In this document: piece after piece, positions 26,788 through 36,570 of the stretch
How the letters are laid out: each line of letters begins with the position of its first letter
Numbering within the stretch: the stretch's first letter is position 1
Assembly (NCBI RefSeq): GCF_019049675.1
Contig: NZ_JAFMOW010000049.1
Span: forward strand, 1 to 64,000
Reading direction: 5' to 3'
DNA length: 64,000 nt
From: Rahnella bonaserana
GTDB lineage: Bacteria > Pseudomonadota > Gammaproteobacteria > Enterobacterales > Enterobacteriaceae
The notes under the pieces: generated by a model
What the model was told of the DNA's origin: nothing
Database searches by the model: none
What the model saw: the letters and a program-made list of their open reading frames with translations, nothing else
Program-made: the position numbers and the translations under genes

Positions 26788-28005
26788 TGCTTTTTTCAGC
26801 GAGTGCTTTAAAAATCCCGCAATCAGGATTGTGCCTGCCACGCCCGCGATAAGGCCTGCGAGCATGAAAATGCCGCTACCCAGTGCAAAATACAGCTGTT
26901 TAGCGATTTCAATTCCGCTTGCAAAGACCACGATAGTCATCAGCCCGAGTGCAGCCGCAACGGTGCCTTTTCCGGTCGGACTGGAAAACAGCGTCAGGCG
27001 ATACAGACCCGCATTCACCAGTCCGGTACCCAGCGCATAAAGGCTCAATCCTCCCGTCATCCAGTACCAGGCATGTGCCATAAACATGGCCGCGAATGCA
27101 CTGACCGACAAACCGAGAACGATCGGCACAATACCGAGGCAGACCGGCGTGCGGATATTCATTTTGCCACTGATTTTGCTCAGGATGATATTGCCAATAA
27201 TCAGCCCGGTGAATACCGGAACCTGCAACCAGCCATATTGTAATGGCGTCATACCGGCGTCCTGGATCAGCAAAACCGGCGACTGCGCTACCCACGCCAG
27301 GAGTGGCAGGGTAATAAACCCGATGGCGAGTGACCCCATGACCACGCCCTTATTGGTGAATACTTCACGGTAATCGGCCAGCAGCCTGCGCATTGAAAAA
27401 CGGCCGTCACGACCGGTAGCGGTTTCCGGCATACTGCGCCACAAGCCCCAGAACGCCAGAGCGGAGATGACGGAAAACAGCGCAAACATGGCTTTCCACG
27501 GTGCGTAATGAATGAACGCCGCACCCGCCAGTGGCCCGAGCAGCGGGGCGATCAGCGTAATGTTCGCCATCAGCGCCATCAGTTTGACACTCAGCGTTTC
27601 GCTGAATGCTTCCTGAATCGCGGCATAGCCGACAGCGCCGATAAAGCACAGACTCATCCCTTGTAAAAAACGCATCAGGATAAACTGTTCGATGCTTTGG
27701 GTGAAAACGGTCAGCAGACAGGTGACAGTGAAAAAGGCGACGCCCGCCAGTAAAACCGGCCTGCGCCCGAGGCGGTCGGAAAGCGGACCCAGCAACCATT
27801 GCAGCAGAATTCCGCCACACAGATACGCGGTCAGTGAGGTAGACACCCAGTCGGCGCTGGCGCTGAAATCGCTGATTACCTGCAACATGCCCGGCTGGAT
27901 CATATCGTGGGCAATATAGGTGGCAAACTCGAACAACACCAGCGACAACGGGAACAGCCACTGGCGGAAATTCAGCCGTGAGGCGGGTGCAGAAACGGAC
28001 GACAT
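26785..28005 (-). CDS. mdfA: MdfA-family MFS exporter next to siderophore genes (DfoS-like role)
   Basis: A 12-helix drug/H+ antiporter of 406 aa. It closely follows E. coli MdfA: FEFATYIAHDMIQPGMLQV keeps the two acidic residues of helix 1, LLGPLSDRLGRRPVLLAG is motif A, and IGAVGYAAIQE and PLLAWVAQSP are conserved blocks. The ATG at 28005 with GGAGAG nine bases upstream is chosen over the open frame to 28062. It lies 97 bp downstream of the desferrioxamine synthetase gene, past a terminator hairpin. That fits an exporter of the siderophore, as proposed for dfoS of Pantoea dfoJACS clusters (from memory). A general drug efflux role is the alternative. Confidence 0.85.
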   Translation of the reverse strand: MSSVSAPASRLNFRQWLFPLSLVLFEFATYIAHDMIQPGMLQVISDFSASADWVSTSLTAYLCGGILLQWLLGPLSDRLGRRPVLLAGVAFFTVTCLLTVFTQSIEQFILMRFLQGMSLCFIGAVGYAAIQEAFSETLSVKLMALMANITLIAPLLGPLAGAAFIHYAPWKAMFALFSVISALAFWGLWRSMPETATGRDGRFSMRRLLADYREVFTNKGVVMGSLAIGFITLPLLAWVAQSPVLLIQDAGMTPLQYGWLQVPVFTGLIIGNIILSKISGKMNIRTPVCLGIVPIVLGLSVSAFAAMFMAHAWYWMTGGLSLYALGTGLVNAGLYRLTLFSSPTGKGTVAAALGLMTIVVFASGIEIAKQLYFALGSGIFMLAGLIAGVAGTILIAGFLKHSLKKA

Positions 28006-28038
28006 AACGTTAACTCTCCGGTACTCAAAATCGAAAAA

Positions 28039-28060
28039 GCGCGGCCTGTGAAAGCCGCGC
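28039..28060 (-). terminator. Terminator between dfoC and the MFS gene
   Basis: GCGCGGC (28039-28045) and GCCGCGC (28054-28060) form a strong stem. On the minus strand it is followed by TTTTTCGATTTT. It should end most dfoJAC transcripts and let only read-through reach the exporter. Confidence 0.8.
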
Positions 28061-28102
28061 AACTATTCATCGCATTAAAGTTTTATCGAATTAATCTGGT
28101 TT

Positions 28103-30487
28103 TCAGTAGCGGTTGGCGTACGCCGCAATTGGGTTTTCCAGCGTTCCGGCGAATTTCAGGTTCTGCGCCGGATCCGACAGGTTAATCATCTGCTGGTTAT
28201 TCGCCAGTTGCAGGCGGTTGAGGCAAGAGTGCGTGAACTCTGCGCCAAACATGTCATAACGGGCAAATTTCCCGGCCAGTTCCGGATACTGAATCTGGTA
28301 ATCCCGAACCACTTCAGCCACCACCTGCCAGAACTGGCCGGCCGGATAATCGCCGTTTTCTTCGAGAATGCGGGCGATAAAGCGGAATACGCCGGCGAAC
28401 ACGTCGGTGAAGATCGACAAAATTTTCAGGTCTTCAGGGACATCGACCGCCAGACGTTTGGCTTTCTCGGGCAGGTTCGCTTCGGGATTCATTACCGCGA
28501 TTTCTTCGGCGATATCTTTCATGAAAGCGTTAACCGGAATATTGTTTTCAAAACGCAGGATCAGGTTTTCACCGTGCGGCATGAACACCAGATCGTAGTG
28601 ATAGAAACAGTGCAGCAACGGGCTGAGGTAAGCGTGCATATAGCGTTTCAGCCAGTCACCGGTCGCCAGGCCAGAGGATTTAATCATCTCGACAATCAGT
28701 GCATCGCCATGTTTGTCGGTGTGGAGCAGGGCAGCCATGGTCATCAGTCGCTGATTAGGCTGTAACTGCGCCACCGGGTTTTCACGCCATAAGGCGGCAA
28801 ACATTTTCTTGTACGCGCTGTCGCCTTTAATGGCTTCTTCGAAGTAATGATTGTGATACCCCAGTGAAGCGACTTCCTGCAAAATACTGAAACCGGTGGA
28901 TTGCAGATAGGCGTCGTTTTCAACCAGTTCCGCCAGCCATTCGTTGATCCCAGGCGTTGTGGCCATGTAATAAGGCGACAACCCGCGCATAAAGCCCATA
29001 TTCAAAATCGACAGTGCAGTTTTGACGTAGCGCGCTTGCGGACGACTGGCGTTATAGAAGGTGCGGATTGACTGCTGCGCCAGATATTTATCGTTGCCTT
29101 CACCGAGATAAATCAGGAACTGACGTGCAATATCCGGGGCGAAAACGGTCAGCAGTTTGTTCTGCCACTGCCAGGGATGTACCGGCATGAAATAGTAGTT
29201 TTTCGGATCCACACCCTGATCCACCAGTTTCTGCGTGAAGGCGCAAATCTGCGCGTCACCCAGTTCCTCGGCGATCAGTTTTTCATACGGTAAATCACTG
29301 ACGCTGGCGAAATGCGCTTTGTCGTGATGTACCGCCACCCAGACCAGTTGCAGCGGATTCGCCGCTTCCGGCGCATAACGCACATAATCACCGGCATCAA
29401 AACCGATGCGACCGTTGTTAGCGATGAAGCTCGGATGGCCTTCGGTCATGCTGGTTTCAACGGTCTGGAAATCGGCTTCAGTCAGCTGTTTTGCCGTCGT
29501 GTGGTTGTTCACCAGTTTGTAGGCACTGCTGTAAAGCGTACTGCTGATTTCTTCCAGATAGGTCGGCAGCATGGCCTGTGAGATGCCAATTTGTTCTGCG
29601 AATTCAATGATGAATTTTACGGCATCGAGCGGCTGCGGACTGAGATTATCCAGGCGCTGAATGCTGTCGAGTTCAATCATCCAGTCATTCAGAGGCAACT
29701 GCCGCGCGCGGAAATGGTATTCAATTTCTGAAGCCGGCACCGCCAGCTGATAATCCGTCCAGGTGCCGGTAGTTTTCAAAGCTTGCGGGGCAAGCAGGCG
29801 CTCGTGCGTCAGTTCTGACAGGCATTTACGCAGCAGCAGGGCATTAGCTTTTGCCCAGATTTCGGGTTGCAGGTGCTGTCCGGTTTGCAGAGTCGAGGGT
29901 GTCATAATGTCTTTTTCCTTCTGGCTGGCCTGAATAAAATCCTCACGCTGGCAAAATGCCAGCCATGCCGTTTTGTGTGTCAGCTGAATTTGTTTCTGGT
30001 AGCGGAAACCGGCGCGCTTATTCAGCTTGTGGATCTTGTCGTTGCGCACATCTGGCTCGACCACGACGCGTTTCACGTCCGGTTGGCTGAACAGGTACTC
30101 CATCACGGCTGAAAACACCTGCCAGCTGAAACCGGCGACAGGTTTGTCGGCAGGGGAAAGCAGAATATGCATCCCCATGTCGCCGGGCTGAACGTCGTAA
30201 TGCTCGCGCAACGGATCGTCCTGAACCGGATAGCATTCAATGAGGCACTGTGGCTGACCGTCGATTTCGCCCATCAGCGCGGCATGAGGTTTTCCTGCTG
30301 TCAGGTCGCGGTAAAACGCATCCACTTCCGCGACGGTGCTGTTTTGCATCCCCCAGAAATGTGCGTAAGGCTGAATCATCCAGCCATGCAAAATGGCGGC
30401 ATCTTTTTCCAGCGCCAGAGGGCGGAAGGAAAGTTTTCCTGCGGCACGCTGGCAGGAAAATACGGAATGGGGTATAGCATCAGACAT
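28103..30487 (-). CDS. dfoC: Bifunctional desferrioxamine acyltransferase/synthetase DfoC
   Basis: The last enzyme of hydroxamate siderophore assembly, 794 aa from the ATG at 30487 (GGAG nine bases upstream; the frame is open to 30613). Residues about 15-185 are a GNAT acyltransferase of the IucB/DesC type (LSFRPLALEKDAAILHGWM, RVVVEPDVRNDKIH). A linker lies near 188-200. About 205-794 is an IucA/IucC-type NIS synthetase of the DesD type, with HPSFIANNGRIGFDAGDY, FMPVHPWQWQNK and MPHGENLILRFEN. The domains would acylate N-hydroxycadaverine and then join and cyclise the units with ATP. This fusion is known from Erwinia and Pantoea dfo clusters. It lies 14 bp after dfoA. Confidence 0.9.
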   Translation of the reverse strand: MSDAIPHSVFSCQRAAGKLSFRPLALEKDAAILHGWMIQPYAHFWGMQNSTVAEVDAFYRDLTAGKPHAALMGEIDGQPQCLIECYPVQDDPLREHYDVQPGDMGMHILLSPADKPVAGFSWQVFSAVMEYLFSQPDVKRVVVEPDVRNDKIHKLNKRAGFRYQKQIQLTHKTAWLAFCQREDFIQASQKEKDIMTPSTLQTGQHLQPEIWAKANALLLRKCLSELTHERLLAPQALKTTGTWTDYQLAVPASEIEYHFRARQLPLNDWMIELDSIQRLDNLSPQPLDAVKFIIEFAEQIGISQAMLPTYLEEISSTLYSSAYKLVNNHTTAKQLTEADFQTVETSMTEGHPSFIANNGRIGFDAGDYVRYAPEAANPLQLVWVAVHHDKAHFASVSDLPYEKLIAEELGDAQICAFTQKLVDQGVDPKNYYFMPVHPWQWQNKLLTVFAPDIARQFLIYLGEGNDKYLAQQSIRTFYNASRPQARYVKTALSILNMGFMRGLSPYYMATTPGINEWLAELVENDAYLQSTGFSILQEVASLGYHNHYFEEAIKGDSAYKKMFAALWRENPVAQLQPNQRLMTMAALLHTDKHGDALIVEMIKSSGLATGDWLKRYMHAYLSPLLHCFYHYDLVFMPHGENLILRFENNIPVNAFMKDIAEEIAVMNPEANLPEKAKRLAVDVPEDLKILSIFTDVFAGVFRFIARILEENGDYPAGQFWQVVAEVVRDYQIQYPELAGKFARYDMFGAEFTHSCLNRLQLANNQQMINLSDPAQNLKFAGTLENPIAAYANRY

Positions 30488-30501
30488 CGGTAAAATCTCC
30501 G

Positions 30502-31812
30502 TTAGTTTCCGGCAAGGTTGCGGGTACAAAAGGTCTGGAAGGCGATGGATTTTTCCACCGGATAAACTTCGTGTCCCAGCATTTCGCGGATAATCGTACT
30601 GTTGCGGTAGCATGCCATTCCCAGGTCCGGCGTAACGAAACCGTGGGTGTGCAGCTCAGCGTTTTGCACGAAAATCTGGTTATGGGCGTCAATACTGTAA
30701 TTGCGGTTGACGGCGTAACGACCGGCGTCGTCCCATTGAATTCGGTTGTAAATGCCTTCGACAAACTGTGGCGGCTGATAGCCGTAGCCGGTGGCAAGGA
30801 TCACTGACTCCGTACGGTGCCGGTATTCCTGCTGCTGTTCATGGTGCAGCAGGCTCATTTCCAGTTCACCATTGCGGTTGCGGGTCAGCGCTGTCAGTTC
30901 TGAATGGGTATACAAATCAACGTTCAGCGGACCGTCGAGGCGTTTGATGTACATCAGGTCGTAGATGTCATTGATCAGGCTGATATTGATGCCCTTATAC
31001 AGGCACTTCTGTTCCCGGTTGAGCTGATCGCGTTTGGCCATCGGTAAATCGTGAAAATAGTCGATGTATTCCGGCGAGGTCATCTCCAGCGTCAGTTTGC
31101 TGTATTCGAGCGGATAGAAACGCGGCGCGCGGGTCACCCATGTCAGGTGGTAATCATGTTTTTCGATATCGGAGAGCAGGTCATAGTAAATTTCCGCTGC
31201 GCTCTGACCGCTGCCGACCACGGTGATAGATTTGGAATTCTGTAGCTGTTCTTTATTTGGCAGATACGCCGAGGAATGATGCACGTTGTTGCCGGCGTTA
31301 CGGGCACAGGCAGGCATCCACGGCGACGGACCGGTACCCAGTACCAGGCGTCGGGTGCGGTAAACCTGTTTCCCGTGGCTTTTGGTCGAGCGCGTCTGGA
31401 CGAGATAACATTCCTGCACTGCGTCCCAGGTCACCAGTTCCACACGCGTGGAAAATTGCAGGCTGGTCAGCTGGCTGCACGCCCACTGGCAATACTGATT
31501 GAACTCTTTGCGCATCATGAAGAAATCTTCACGAATATAGAATGAGTAGAGTTTTCCTTGCAGTTTCAGATAGTTCAGGAAACTGTAAGGGCTGGTCGGA
31601 TCGGCAAGTGTGACCAGATCGGCCATAAACGGTGTCTGCAAATGCGCACTTTCCAGCATCATGCCGGTGTGCCAGTCGAAGCTGTCATTCTGGTCTAAAA
31701 ACAGACCGTTCAGCTCTTTCACCGGTTCAGTCAGACAGGCCAGACCGAGGTTGAACGGGCCGATACCCACGGCGATAAAATCATACATTTGTTCGGTTGA
31801 ATTCATATTCAT
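30502..31812 (-). CDS. dfoA: Cadaverine (lysine-type) N-monooxygenase DfoA
   Basis: A flavin-dependent N-hydroxylating monooxygenase of 436 aa. FAD site: DFIAVGIGPFNLGLACL near the N-terminus. NADPH site: ITVVGSGQSAAEIYYDL near 195-211. The C-terminal motif is LATGYGYQPP. It belongs with IucD/PvdA/DesB. Beside a decarboxylase and a DesD-like synthetase the substrate is probably cadaverine. It lies 13 bp after dfoJ and 14 bp before dfoC in one operon. Confidence 0.9.
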   Translation of the reverse strand: MNMNSTEQMYDFIAVGIGPFNLGLACLTEPVKELNGLFLDQNDSFDWHTGMMLESAHLQTPFMADLVTLADPTSPYSFLNYLKLQGKLYSFYIREDFFMMRKEFNQYCQWACSQLTSLQFSTRVELVTWDAVQECYLVQTRSTKSHGKQVYRTRRLVLGTGPSPWMPACARNAGNNVHHSSAYLPNKEQLQNSKSITVVGSGQSAAEIYYDLLSDIEKHDYHLTWVTRAPRFYPLEYSKLTLEMTSPEYIDYFHDLPMAKRDQLNREQKCLYKGINISLINDIYDLMYIKRLDGPLNVDLYTHSELTALTRNRNGELEMSLLHHEQQQEYRHRTESVILATGYGYQPPQFVEGIYNRIQWDDAGRYAVNRNYSIDAHNQIFVQNAELHTHGFVTPDLGMACYRNSTIIREMLGHEVYPVEKSIAFQTFCTRNLAGN

Positions 31813-31825
31813 GGTGCGGCTCCTT

Positions 31826-33397
31826 TTACCGGTTTTTCGCAGCGCTCAGTGCAGTGGCAGTCAGTTCTTTGCCGTAATGCGTGATCAGACTGAGCACATC
31901 GGCAACGTCTTCCGTGGTGGTGGTCGGGTTCAGCAAGGTGAATTTAAGGTACTGACGGTCATGCACTTTGGTACCGGCAATCACGGCGCTGCCATCGCGG
32001 AAAATGGCTTTGCGGATGTCAGCATTAATCGCGTCAATTTGCTCGTGAGTCATGGACATACGCGGTACGAAACGGAATACCAGCGTGCTGAGCTCAGGTT
32101 TATGCAGCACCTCGATATTCGGGTTCTGTTCCATCATCTGATGGGTTTCGGTGGCGCGTTCCAGCAGTACATCAAAGGATTCACCCAGCGCCTGCTGGCC
32201 CATGATGCGCAGCGTCAGCCACATTTTCAGGGCATCAAAACGTTTGGTGGTCTGAATACTTTTGTTGACCAGATTTGGCGTACCTTCGAGTTTTGCACTC
32301 AGAGGATTCAGGTATTCGGCATGGTGAGTGACGTGCTCCAGATGGCTGTGATCGTTAACCAGGAACGCGCTGCAACTCACCGGCTGGAAGAAGGATTTGT
32401 GATAATCCACGGTGACGGAATCGGCCAGATGAATGCCTTCGATGCGCTGACGATGCTGAGGCGATACCAGCAATCCACAGCCGTAAGCGGCGTCAGCGTG
32501 CATCCAGATTTTCTCTTTGCGGCAGATTTCTGCAATTTCATTCAGCGGATCGATGCTGCCGAAGTCCGTAGTGCCAGCGGTCGCTACCACGGCAATCGGG
32601 ATCAGGCCTTCGGCATGACAGCGGTCGATTTCGGCTTTGAGCGCGCTGATGTCCATTCGGAATGCGCTGTCACAGGCAACCGGCACCACGGCGTCATAAC
32701 CCAGACCGAGCAGGGCTGCGGATTTCTGAATGCTGAAATGGCTGACCTGCGAACTGAATATACGCCAGCGGTTGGCTTCCGGCGGCAGGCCCTGATATTT
32801 GATGCTGTGTTGCGGACGGGTACGTTTGCAGTGACTGTCGCGGGCCAGAAGCATCGCCATCAGGTTGGACTGGGTACCGCCGCTGGTGAAAATGCCGTCG
32901 GACTGTGCGCCAAAACCGATTCGGGCGAGGGTCCAGTCGATGACTTTTTGTTCGATTAATGTCCCGCCTGCGCTCTGGTCCCAGGTGTCTACGGACGAGT
33001 TAATGGCGCTGATAAAAAGCTCTGCCAGTTGGGACGGAACCACGGTCGGACAGTTCAGATGTGCAAGGTATTTCGGGTGGTGGAAATAGACCGCATGTTG
33101 CAGATATAAATCATCAAGTTCTTCCAGCGCCAGCCGCGTTCCGGCTAAAGGTTTGGTCAGGTCAATATGGCGAAATTGTTCAGCTAATTCAGAGGGAGAC
33201 ACGCCGGAAAATGGTTTCTCCGTATGGTTAATGTGAGATTTAATTAATTCAATCCCTTGCTCAATCTGCCTCTGCCATTCCGGCGTGCTATTTTGATTGA
33301 AAATATAACCTTTATTCTCACTTATTTTAGCCTGAGTGATCATGAGGTCTTTGGCGCTGTCCTGCATTATTTCCCAATTATTTATCTGGCTCATCAT
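31826..33397 (-). CDS. dfoJ: PLP-dependent lysine decarboxylase DfoJ
   Basis: A group II (DDC/GadB-fold) decarboxylase of 523 aa. Motifs: FTSGGTQSNLMAMLLARD (cofactor phosphate site), WMHADAAYGCG (PLP-ring Asp) and VTVDYHKSFFQP (Schiff-base Lys). It would convert lysine to cadaverine as the first step of desferrioxamine synthesis. Diaminobutyrate or tyrosine decarboxylases share the fold, but the neighbours point to DesA/DfoJ. Two adjacent ATGs (33397, 33394) follow AGGG. It is the first gene of the operon, under a Fur box about 220-240 bp upstream. Confidence 0.88.
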   Translation of the reverse strand: MMSQINNWEIMQDSAKDLMITQAKISENKGYIFNQNSTPEWQRQIEQGIELIKSHINHTEKPFSGVSPSELAEQFRHIDLTKPLAGTRLALEELDDLYLQHAVYFHHPKYLAHLNCPTVVPSQLAELFISAINSSVDTWDQSAGGTLIEQKVIDWTLARIGFGAQSDGIFTSGGTQSNLMAMLLARDSHCKRTRPQHSIKYQGLPPEANRWRIFSSQVSHFSIQKSAALLGLGYDAVVPVACDSAFRMDISALKAEIDRCHAEGLIPIAVVATAGTTDFGSIDPLNEIAEICRKEKIWMHADAAYGCGLLVSPQHRQRIEGIHLADSVTVDYHKSFFQPVSCSAFLVNDHSHLEHVTHHAEYLNPLSAKLEGTPNLVNKSIQTTKRFDALKMWLTLRIMGQQALGESFDVLLERATETHQMMEQNPNIEVLHKPELSTLVFRFVPRMSMTHEQIDAINADIRKAIFRDGSAVIAGTKVHDRQYLKFTLLNPTTTTEDVADVLSLITHYGKELTATALSAAKNR

Positions 33398-33610
33398 GGA
33401 CCCTTTCTGTTTTATCCATTGTCTTTACTGCGGGCGAGGGGAAGCCACCCGGTAAAATTCAGGAGTTTTCAGTGAACGTGTGTATTAGCAGGCAGGGCTT
33501 AAGGCCACGCCTGGCAGGTGTGTGGTTTTATTTGTTTTCTTATCGCAAATTATAAGAATTATGTCTTGTTTGATTTCCTTAGTATGGACTTATACAAGGT
33601 TTTAACGATT

Positions 33611-33645
33611 GAGAATCATTATAAATGCAAATCATTATCATTCAA
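33611..33645. promoter_or_regulatory. Fur box(es) upstream of dfoJ
   Basis: ATAAATGCAAATCATTATC (33621-33639) agrees with the 19-bp Fur consensus at about 14 positions. It overlaps a second partial match, GAGAATCATTATAAATGC, starting at 33611. Overlapping boxes are usual in strongly iron-regulated promoters. Iron repression of dfoJAC is expected. Confidence 0.75.
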
Positions 33646-33688
33646 CTACGGTATTGAACATTTGGTGATTAGGGGCGATTAAGCTTAT

Positions 33689-33712
33689 TTTATGTGATAT
33701 TCATCACATAAA
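33689..33712. promoter_or_regulatory. CRP-like binding palindrome
   Basis: TTTATGTGAT (33689-33698) and ATCACATAAA (33703-33712) are exact inverted repeats around ATTC. The core fits TGTGA-N6-TCACA. It is centred about 300 bp upstream of dfoJ, too far for a standard class I/II promoter at the gene unless the start site is distal. Confidence 0.75.
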
Positions 33713-33973
33713 TGAGCTGATGTGGGCAGGAAAACAGGTATTTACATGGGAGTAGTCTGTATTTATTATTCGTTTTACAGGTTAAAGAGCAGGCTTTGAC
33801 GATACAAAAAGTTATATTAATACACAATAAAAACAAGCCTATTCTGCTATTAGAAGTTTTTACAAAAGTTCGGCGGAAAATTATTTCAGGAAGATGGCAA
33901 AATAATGATCAAATTAAGGCGGGCAATTAACCGGATTGTTTCGGGGTAAAAGTGTCTGGAAGGGAAAAAAAAA

Positions 33974-33994
33974 GGCCGATCATAATGATCGGCC
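33974..33994 (-). terminator. Rho-independent terminator of pykA
   Basis: GGCCGATCAT (33974-33983) and ATGATCGGCC (33985-33994) form the stem, followed on the minus strand by T9. It lies about 30 bp past the pykA stop. Confidence 0.88.
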
Positions 33995-34022
33995 ATTAAT
34001 TCATATTTAATTACATGTCAGT

Positions 34023-35465
34023 TTAATCAACACGCAGTACACGACTGGTATTCGTGGTGCCGATGGTGCTCATGACGTCGCCCTGAGTGATAATCACCAG
34101 ATCACCCGACAGCAGATAACCTTTATCACGCAGGAGATTGACCGCGTCCTGCGCCGCCGCTACACCGTCGTTCACGCTGTCGAAGAAGACCGGCGTAACG
34201 CCACGGTAAATGGCGGTCAGATTCAGGGTGTGCTCATGACGTGACATAGCAAAGATTGGCAGGCCAGAGCTGATACGGGACAACATCAGTGCAGTACGAC
34301 CCGATTCCGTCATGGAAATGATCGCCGTCACTCCTTTCAGGTGGTTTGCCGCATACATCGCTGACATCGCAATGGCTTCTTCGATATTATCGAATTCCAC
34401 GTCCAGACGGTGTTTGGATACGTTAATGCTTGGGATTTTCTCAGCACCCAGGCAAACACGTGCCATTGCCGCGACAGTTTCGGACGGATACTGACCCGCA
34501 GCGGTTTCTGCTGACAGCATGACCGCATCGGTGCCATCGAGTACGGCGTTCGCCACGTCCATCACTTCAGCACGGGTTGGCATCGGGTTGGTGATCATCG
34601 ATTCCATCATCTGCGTTGCAGTGATAACTGCACGGTTCAGCTGACGGGCACGGCGGATCAGTTTCTTCTGGATACCGACCAGCTCAGGGTCACCGATTTC
34701 AACACCCAGATCACCACGGGCGACCATCACTACGTCGGAAGCCAGAATGATGTCGTCCATGGCAGCGTCGGTGGCAACGGCTTCAGCACGTTCTACTTTA
34801 GACACGATCTGCGCGTTACAGCCTGCATCGCGGGCCAGACGGCGCGCATAGTTAAGGTCTTCGCCGGTGCGTGGGAATGAAACGGCAAGATAATCTACGT
34901 CCATTTTGGCCGCAGTAATAATGTCTGCTTTATCTTTTTCAGTCAGGGCTTCAGCAGAGAGACCGCCGCCCAGCTTGTTGATGCCTTTGTTGTTAGACAG
35001 CGGGCCGCCAACGGTGACTTCAGTAAATACTTTCATACCCTGAACTTCGATCACTTTGAGCTGCACACGACCGTCATCCAGCAACAGGATGTCGCCCGGC
35101 ACGACGTCAGCAGGCAGACCTTTATAGTCGATGCCGACTTTCTCTTTATCGCCTTCACCTTTGCTCATGTTGGCATCGAGCAGGAATTTGTCGCCAATAT
35201 TGAGGAAGACTTTGCCTTCTTTAAAGGTAGAAACGCGGATTTTAGGACCTTGCAGGTCACCGAGGATGGCGACATGGCGGCCAAGACGGGCGGCGATTTC
35301 ACGCACTTTGTTAGCGCGAAGGATGTGATCTTCAGGAGTTCCGTGAGAGAAATTCATACGTACAACGTTTGCACCCGCTGCAATGATCTTCTCAAGATTA
35401 TTGTCGCGGTCAGTTGCCGGACCGAGGGTGGTAACGATCTTCGTTCTTCTGAGCCTTCTGGACAT
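34023..35465 (-). CDS. pykA: Pyruvate kinase II
   Basis: Converts phosphoenolpyruvate and ADP to pyruvate and ATP. The product is 480 aa, exactly the E. coli PykA length, starting [21 protein letters not shown]. Motifs: VVRMNFSHG, the active-site [29 protein letters not shown] and TATQMMESM. The ATG at 35465 has GGAG upstream; the ORF extends nine codons further without support. A HexR-like site lies at 35530-35544, in keeping with HexR control of central carbon genes. Confidence 0.97.
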   Translation of the reverse strand: MSRRLRRTKIVTTLGPATDRDNNLEKIIAAGANVVRMNFSHGTPEDHILRANKVREIAARLGRHVAILGDLQGPKIRVSTFKEGKVFLNIGDKFLLDANMSKGEGDKEKVGIDYKGLPADVVPGDILLLDDGRVQLKVIEVQGMKVFTEVTVGGPLSNNKGINKLGGGLSAEALTEKDKADIITAAKMDVDYLAVSFPRTGEDLNYARRLARDAGCNAQIVSKVERAEAVATDAAMDDIILASDVVMVARGDLGVEIGDPELVGIQKKLIRRARQLNRAVITATQMMESMITNPMPTRAEVMDVANAVLDGTDAVMLSAETAAGQYPSETVAAMARVCLGAEKIPSINVSKHRLDVEFDNIEEAIAMSAMYAANHLKGVTAIISMTESGRTALMLSRISSGLPIFAMSRHEHTLNLTAIYRGVTPVFFDSVNDGVAAAQDAVNLLRDKGYLLSGDLVIITQGDVMSTIGTTNTSRVLRVD

Positions 35466-35529
35466 GCCTAACTCCGTTAACTGATGAAACATGGTAATGC
35501 AAAAAACAACGGATCCACTTTGCCGTAGG

Positions 35530-35544
35530 TGTAATTGTAATACA
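35530..35544. promoter_or_regulatory. Putative HexR site at pykA promoter
   Basis: TGTAATTGTAATACA matches the HexR consensus (TGTAATTAAATTACA) at 12 of 15 positions and lies 65 bp upstream of the pykA start. Confidence 0.6.
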
Positions 35545-35700
35545 AAAGAGTTTCACCTGTGTGACCCGCTGACCTCATGTCTGACTTTCGCCTTGCGCAC
35601 GTAGCGCGAAGATTTCCGGCCAGACTCCCTATTAAATCAATGATGCTTCATTCATTTGCTTATTGAATGATTTGTACCTTTACTCGCTGAGCAAGCTCAC

Positions 35701-36570
35701 TCACTCAGGCAGGTTTGGGACAACTGTGCCTTTATCAAAGCGCGATTCTTTCAACGCTTCTTTGACCCGCTTCAGGTTATCTCTGAATTTTGCGCCGCGG
35801 CGCAGAGTAAAACCGGTTGCCAGCACGTCGATCAATGTCAGCTGGGCAATTCGCGAGACCATCGGCATATAAACGTCGGTGTCTTCGGGAACATCCAGTA
35901 ACAAAGCCAGCGTCGCTTCATGGGCCAGAGGTGTATTAAAAGAAGTAATGGCAATCACCGTCGCATCGTTTTCACGGGCGAGCTGGGCGAGTTCGACCAG
36001 ATTTTTGGTTCTTCCGGTGTGTGAAATCAGCACCACTACGTCGCCTTCGCTGGAGTTCATACAGCTCATCCGCTGCATGACAATATCGTCGAAGTAAACT
36101 ACGGGAATGTTAAAGCGAAAAAACTTGTTCATGGCATCATGGGCGACCGCCGCGGAAGCGCCCAGACCAAAGAAGGAAATTTTCTTGGCCTGAGTGAGGA
36201 GATCGACGGCGCGATTAATGGCGGCGATGTCCAGGGTATTTTTGACCTGATCGAGGCTGGCCATGGCGGACTCGAAAATTTTACTGGTGTAAGCGCTGAC
36301 GCTGTCGCTTTCATCCACGTTACGGTTCACATAAGGTGTACCATTTGCCAGACTTTGTGCCAGATGCAGTTTAAAATCTGGAAACCCTTTTGTGTCGAGA
36401 CGACGGCAAAAACGGTTTACAGTAGGTTCGCTGACGTCGGCCATGCGGGCGAGGGTGGCAATACTTGAGTGAATAGCAACATGCGGCGATGCCAGGATAA
36501 CTTCTGCAACTTTGCGTTCTGATTTGCTCAGAATGTCAAGGTGAGTCTGGATTTTTTCCAACGTATTCAT
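35701..36570 (-). CDS. hexR: RpiR-family regulator HexR
   Basis: The repressor of zwf and other glycolytic/Entner-Doudoroff genes, relieved by KDPG. From 36570 the protein is 289 aa. The N-terminal HTH_6 domain (about 1-77) contains SKSERKVAEVILASP and ADVSEPTVNRFCRRL. A SIS sugar-phosphate domain (about 120-260) contains SFFGLGASAAVAHDA and VVVLISHTGRTKN. Alignment with E. coli HexR supports MNTLEKIQ as the start. It is divergent from zwf with two HexR sites between. Confidence 0.95.
   Translation of the reverse strand: MNTLEKIQTHLDILSKSERKVAEVILASPHVAIHSSIATLARMADVSEPTVNRFCRRLDTKGFPDFKLHLAQSLANGTPYVNRNVDESDSVSAYTSKIFESAMASLDQVKNTLDIAAINRAVDLLTQAKKISFFGLGASAAVAHDAMNKFFRFNIPVVYFDDIVMQRMSCMNSSEGDVVVLISHTGRTKNLVELAQLARENDATVIAITSFNTPLAHEATLALLLDVPEDTDVYMPMVSRIAQLTLIDVLATGFTLRRGAKFRDNLKRVKEALKESRFDKGTVVPNLPE

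Larger units (their letters stand above)
33398..34022. other. 625-bp regulatory region between dfoJ and pykA
   Basis: AT-rich with no supported gene. From left to right it holds the dfoJ leader, a Fur-type region (33611-33645), a perfect CRP-like palindrome (33689-33712), about 260 bp with no recognised element, and the pykA terminator (33974-33994). It marks the right edge of the siderophore insertion. Confidence 0.6.

Noticed and set aside
31610-32959. 449-codon plus-strand ORF
   Set aside because: Spans dfoA and dfoJ in antisense; both real genes show cofactor motifs, this frame shows none.
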